From: Algoriphagus yeomjeoni
GTDB lineage: Bacteria; Bacteroidota; Bacteroidia; Cytophagales; Cyclobacteriaceae
Direction: 5' to 3'
DNA length: 64,000 nucleotides
Assembly: GCF_003259505.1 (NCBI RefSeq)
Contig: NZ_QLLK01000014.1
Span: forward strand, 1-64,000
Shown here one piece after another: positions 60,506 through 64,000 of this stretch; the stretch's first letter is position 1; the number at the start of each line of letters is the position of its first letter. Made by a program: the position numbers and the translations under genes. A model generated the notes under the pieces. It ran no database searches. It saw only the letters and a program-made list of their open reading frames with translations, and was not told where the DNA came from.

Positions 60506-61795
60506 ATGTTGGTATTGTTGCAGTCGATTATCCTTGATGAAATGGAAGAAAATACCCCTTTATTTACAAATGATGCTGTAGTTTTTGGATTGCTTATGGC
60601 AATTTTAGCAGTGATTTTTGCTACCTCAGCTAGTGAAAGACCTCTTTGGAGGAAGTTCTACAGTATAGTTCCGACGGTCTTACTTTGTTATTTTATTCCA
60701 GCGTTGGCTAATTCTTTTGGGTTGATTTCTGGTGAGAGCTCTGGCTTATATAAGGTCGCCAGTAGGTATTTGCTACCAGCATCTTTGGTTTTGTTTACGA
60801 TTAGCATTGATATCAAGGGTATTTTGAAACTTGGCCCAAAAGCGTTGACTATGTTTCTGGCTGGAACGGTAGGAATTATGCTAGGCGGGCCACTAGCGTT
60901 GATGACCGTTGGCTTTCTTTTCCCTGAGTTATTGGGTGGCAGTGGTCCGGAAGAGGTATGGAGGGGTTTATCTACTATTGCTGGTTCCTGGATTGGCGGC
61001 GGTGCTAATCAGACGGCGATGTTGGAAGTATTTGGTCCTAGTCCAGAACTGTTCAGTCAGATGATTGCCGTGGATGTCTTGGTAGCAAATCTCTGGATGG
61101 CTTTCTTACTTTATTGGGCAGCAAAGCCTGAAAAGATTGATAAGCTATTCAAAGCGGATAGTACTAAAATCTATGAGCTAAGGGATAAAATTGAAGAATT
61201 CAGAAAGGGAATAATGAGGATTCCGACGCTGTCTGATACCATGATTATTCTTGGTGTTGGCTTTGGAGTGACTGGATTGGCACATTTGATCGCAGACTTT
61301 GTTGCCCCATACATTGGAGAGAATTACCCGAGTCTGAAACAGTATTCCTTGGATTCAGCTTTCTTCTGGATTGTAGTAATTGCAACCACGGCCGGGCTGT
61401 TGCTTTCATTTACGAAGGCAAGGAAATTGGAGGGAGCGGGCGCGTCACGCATGGGAAGTGTTCTGCTCTACGTGCTGGTTGCTACCATCGGTATGCAAAT
61501 GGATTTGGGAGCAGTCTTAGATAATCCGCTTTTATTTGTAGTAGGTATCGTTTGGATGATTTTCCATATCATCATTATGCTCATTGTAGCTTTTATTATC
61601 AAAGCGCCATTCTTCTATGTAGCGGTTGGATCTCAAGCAAATGTAGGAGGTGCAGCTTCTGCGCCCATAGTAGCAGCGGCATTTGACGCTTCTCTTGCCC
61701 CAGTTGGCGTGCTCTTAGCTGTTCTAGGGTATGCTGCCGGTACTTATGGGGCGTATCTTTGTGGATTGATGATGCAGGTTATTTCAGGAGGATAA
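60506..61795 (+). CDS. DUF819 (YjcL-like) membrane protein
   Basis: A 429-residue protein with about 11-12 membrane segments and the DUF819 pattern, including GSWIGGGANQTAMLEVFGPSPELFSQMIAVDVLVANLWM and AVGSQANVGGAASAPIVAAAFDASLAPVGVLLAVLGYAAGTYGAYLCG. Substrate of this presumed transporter is unknown. The ferredoxin gene begins two bases after its stop. Confidence 0.9.
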   Translation: MLVLLQSIILDEMEENTPLFTNDAVVFGLLMAILAVIFATSASERPLWRKFYSIVPTVLLCYFIPALANSFGLISGESSGLYKVASRYLLPASLVLFTISIDIKGILKLGPKALTMFLAGTVGIMLGGPLALMTVGFLFPELLGGSGPEEVWRGLSTIAGSWIGGGANQTAMLEVFGPSPELFSQMIAVDVLVANLWMAFLLYWAAKPEKIDKLFKADSTKIYELRDKIEEFRKGIMRIPTLSDTMIILGVGFGVTGLAHLIADFVAPYIGENYPSLKQYSLDSAFFWIVVIATTAGLLLSFTKARKLEGAGASRMGSVLLYVLVATIGMQMDLGAVLDNPLLFVVGIVWMIFHIIIMLIVAFIIKAPFFYVAVGSQANVGGAASAPIVAAAFDASLAPVGVLLAVLGYAAGTYGAYLCGLMMQVISGG

Positions 61796-61797
61796 AA

Positions 61798-62040
61798 ATG
61801 AAACATTTCAGAAAATTAATTTTCGTGTGTAATGGTTCCGATTGTAAAAAAGCGGGCGCCAAAAAACTTAACAAGGACCTCAAAAGTCTTACAGATGAAG
61901 CTCCTTTTAAAGGAAGTTGTAAATTCATCAAAACCAAATGTATGGATATGTGCAAAACAGCTCCTAACGTAATTGTGGGTGACTATTTTTGTAAAAAAAC
62001 CACTGCCGAAAAAGTATTACTTCAAATAAAAAAGTCCTGA
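61798..62040 (+). CDS. Thioredoxin-like [2Fe-2S] ferredoxin domain protein
   Basis: The ATG at 61798, two bases after the previous stop, gives 80 residues (a longer frame from 61759 overlaps the previous gene and lacks family similarity there). CNGSDC (Cx4C) and KCMDMC (Cx3C) are the four cluster ligands of the thioredoxin-like [2Fe-2S] family, as in NuoE C-termini. Small electron carrier. The stop codon lies in the stem of the convergent terminator. Confidence 0.88.
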   Translation: MKHFRKLIFVCNGSDCKKAGAKKLNKDLKSLTDEAPFKGSCKFIKTKCMDMCKTAPNVIVGDYFCKKTTAEKVLLQIKKS

Positions 62041-62052
62041 TTTCTCAGGACT
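62024..62052 (-). terminator. Terminator of the YbjQ-family gene
   Basis: On the minus strand AGTCCTGA, a GAAA loop and TCAGGACT (62033-62052) are followed by TTTTT and ATTT. The stem includes the stop codon of the convergent ferredoxin gene. Confidence 0.7.
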
Positions 62053-62059
62053 AATTCTT

Positions 62060-62380
62060 CTACTTTTTTACAACTTTTACTGCCGTGCCACTTGCGGTGA
62101 CCATCAGCATTCCGTCACGAATAGTTTCATAGTCCAAGTCTATTCCAAGAATTGCATTGGCCCCAAAAGCTCTAGCTTGCATTTCCATTTCTGCCATGGC
62201 AGTCGCTTTAGCTTCTCTTAAAACTCGCTCATAGGCAGAAGATCTACCGCCTACGATGTCGGTAATACTTGCAAAAAAGTCCTTGAAAACGTTAGCTCCA
62301 ATTATAGTTTCTCCTGAAACTATTCCCAGATATTGCTCCACACTGTGTCCGTCTAGTGAGTTGGTGGTAGTTACAATCAT
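62060..62380 (-). CDS. YbjQ/UPF0145 family protein
   Basis: A 106-residue protein covering the whole family: [84 protein letters not shown]. Members form oligomers of small alpha/beta domains; a metal-binding role has been suggested for some. Function not established. Monocistronic. Confidence 0.93.
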   Translation of the reverse strand: MIVTTTNSLDGHSVEQYLGIVSGETIIGANVFKDFFASITDIVGGRSSAYERVLREAKATAMAEMEMQARAFGANAILGIDLDYETIRDGMLMVTASGTAVKVVKK

Positions 62381-62622
62381 TGTTGTTAGTTAGTATTTTA
62401 GTTAAAATAAGTACACATTTGATCACGAATTTCAAGAACAAAAGGTTTCTCTTTAGATCATAGGAAAAATGTTTTTCACACACATTCAAAGTCAGATCGT
62501 CAAATTAAGAAGATGATTTCTTAAGATAAATACATATATTTTAGATGCTGTTTTTAGTTAATGATTCGAGGAGCCTTTATTTTAATTGTTGAAAAAACCA
62601 AAATCCTGAGGTTGCTAAACCT

Positions 62623-64000
62623 ATGAGACAATTCAATCAGTTTGATATTTCAGATGTTTTTAATGAGATAAATGCCCCGTTGTTTGTCATAGAATCTGAG
62701 GAAATAATTTTCTTCAATAAATTTTTTAAAGAGCACTTTCAAGAAATACCTTTTGATTGGAGGAGTAGCATAACTGATAAAAAATTAGTAACGTCTTTGG
62801 AGGACTTTTTTAAAACGGGCCTAGTTCCTAAGAATACCTTTCTTAAAAAGGTAAGGCCTAAAGAGCTGAGTTCCATTAATTATGAGTGGTCATTTTCAAA
62901 TCTTCCATCTAGCTATTCTGAGAAATTTTTAATCGTAAGAGGTCATCCATTGAAGTTTCAGTCTAAGGCAGGAGAACTATTAGCTCGGACCAGAGAGGAG
63001 TTGCAACAGTCTGAGGAAAAGTATAGAACACTTGTTGAAGAATCCACAGAGATTATTTTCTCGCTTTCTGACACCCTTGAGTTCTATTATATCTCACCAA
63101 ATGTTAAGCAATTTCTTGGATATGAGGCCGATGAGGTGATTGGTACTAGTTTTTTAAACTATTTGAATCCTGAAGATTTAGATGTTTTCCAATCTTTTGG
63201 TGTAGAGATCGGTGATTTTTTAGATGAAAATCAACACCTAGAATTCCGCATCAAACATAAAAATGGGACGTTTAGGGTGTTTAGCTCAAATGGCAGGATG
63301 GTTCATGAACACGAAGATAAAAAGCCATTTTATACAGGAATTGCCAGAGATATTACTGAATTAAAACAGGCGCAAAAGGATTTGTTTCAAGCTAAAGAAA
63401 GAGCAGAAAAGGATTCTCTTGTAAAATCTCAGTTTCTATCGATGATGAGTCATGAGATCAGAACACCTATGAATGCGGTGATAGGATTGACTCATCTGCT
63501 TATGGAGGAAAACCCCAGAGAAGATCAATTGGAGAACTTAAAGACGCTTAAATTCTCGGCAGAGAATCTGATGAGCCTTATCAATGACTTACTGGATTTC
63601 AGTAAAATTGATGCTGGGAAAATTAATTTGGAGCAATCTCAATTCGATTTACGTGTTTTAGTCAATCGGATAGTTCATTCATACTCCTTTCAAGCCAAGG
63701 AAAAAGGGTTGAAAATCAGGACTGATATTGATGGTGAAATTCCAGAATTGTTAATTGGAGATTCCGTAAGAATAAGTCAGATTATTAATAATTTGCTTTC
63801 CAACGCTGTCAAATTTACAGATATCGGACAGGTGAGAACTGTTCTGCAAGTGGTTAAAGCTACCCGTAAATTCTGTGAAATTAAATTTAGTATTGAGGAT
63901 ACGGGAATTGGGATTCCAGAAGATAAGGTAGAGTCTATTTTTGAGGCTTTCACACAAGCTTCATCCGATACAACCCGTAAATTTGGCGGTACAGGACTCG
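62623..64000 (+). CDS. PAS-domain sensor histidine kinase, truncated by the window edge
   Basis: An open frame from the ATG at 62623 to the end (459 codons visible). It has an N-terminal PAS-like region (1-110), a helical linker, a second PAS domain with PAC (about 130-250, EKYRTLVEESTEIIFSLSDTLEFYYISPNVKQFLGYEADEVIG), a dimerisation/phosphoacceptor helix SHEIRTPMNAVIGL (His277), and an HATPase domain with NNLLSNAVKFTD (Asn394), EDTGIGIP and the start of KFGGTGL. No membrane segment is seen, so it is probably cytosolic. A hybrid receiver may follow beyond the edge. Confidence 0.93.
   Translation, partial: MRQFNQFDISDVFNEINAPLFVIESEEIIFFNKFFKEHFQEIPFDWRSSITDKKLVTSLEDFFKTGLVPKNTFLKKVRPKELSSINYEWSFSNLPSSYSEKFLIVRGHPLKFQSKAGELLARTREELQQSEEKYRTLVEESTEIIFSLSDTLEFYYISPNVKQFLGYEADEVIGTSFLNYLNPEDLDVFQSFGVEIGDFLDENQHLEFRIKHKNGTFRVFSSNGRMVHEHEDKKPFYTGIARDITELKQAQKDLFQAKERAEKDSLVKSQFLSMMSHEIRTPMNAVIGLTHLLMEENPREDQLENLKTLKFSAENLMSLINDLLDFSKIDAGKINLEQSQFDLRVLVNRIVHSYSFQAKEKGLKIRTDIDGEIPELLIGDSVRISQIINNLLSNAVKFTDIGQVRTVLQVVKATRKFCEIKFSIEDTGIGIPEDKVESIFEAFTQASSDTTRKFGGTGL

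Overview
The window looks like chromosomal DNA of a member of the Bacteroidota, most likely order Cytophagales, family Cyclobacteriaceae (an Algoriphagus-like organism). The grounds are inferential. Several genes carry the Bacteroidota minus-7 promoter box TAnnTTTG, in places with TTTG 19 bases upstream. Lipoproteins have Bacteroidota-type signals, one with an acidic CDDKDDD surface-export motif. Family content (DUF4394 lipoprotein, long NfeD protease, DUF2400/TIGR02757, AceK, PduO-type transferase, variant Zn-binding IS256-family transposase) and a moderate-to-low G+C fit as well. No rRNA, tRNA, prophage, plasmid or CRISPR signature was seen.

Layout. 1-360: start of an IS transposase running off the left edge, with a frame break at an A8 run. 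458-8919: a periplasmic-binding-protein-like protein without signal peptide, then carbohydrate genes (fructose-bisphosphate aldolase, a GH13 lipoprotein, 6-phosphofructokinase coupled to methylglyoxal synthase), a secreted thioredoxin-like/TPR protein and oligopeptidase B. 9107-12088: mscL, an ECF sigma factor with a putative anti-sigma partner and an LTXXQ-type protein, and a tandem universal stress protein. 12307-12544: an apparent promoter plus a structured RNA of about 199 nt, then a convergent flippase. 14053-16533: a feoA-feoB operon ending in a 38-residue FeoB-associated Cys-rich protein.

16979-26439 is the most unusual part: two adjacent very large genes (1766 and 1376 residues) in one transcription unit closed by a terminator. 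Neither has a secretion signal, and I recognise neither family. Next, 26519-29065 holds a Crp/Fnr regulator, a universal stress protein and a TauE/SafE exporter. The regulator and the exporter each have a 14-bp dyad centred exactly 29.5 bp upstream of a TAnnTTTG box, pointing to a local class II activator regulon.

29215-43660 is housekeeping: DUF4394 lipoprotein, TPR protein, Lrp regulator, Nudix-MATE pair, M24 peptidase, MFS transporter, prfB with the programmed +1 frameshift, a GreA/Rnk-like protein, ilvE, a PduO-type adenosyltransferase and a LolD-like ATPase. 43737-52501: a TPR membrane protein with gatC, plsC overlapping a truncated haemoglobin gene, NfeD, a LysM/RlpA-like protein and a DUF2400 pair. 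52496-58843 (minus strand): aceK, a CBM48-esterase, leucyl aminopeptidase, an ATP-grasp enzyme and a DUF2071 protein with tight spacing. 59160-62040: an operon of lipoprotein, CoA-pyrophosphatase-like Nudix, DUF819 permease and thioredoxin-like ferredoxin. 62060-64000: a YbjQ-family protein and the start of a PAS-histidine kinase cut by the right edge.

Intergenic DNA carries short dispersed palindromic repeats: three copies of a GTCATCC...GAGGAAT element, a cluster with ATGCCAACGGCAT, and low-complexity decayed repeats around prfB.
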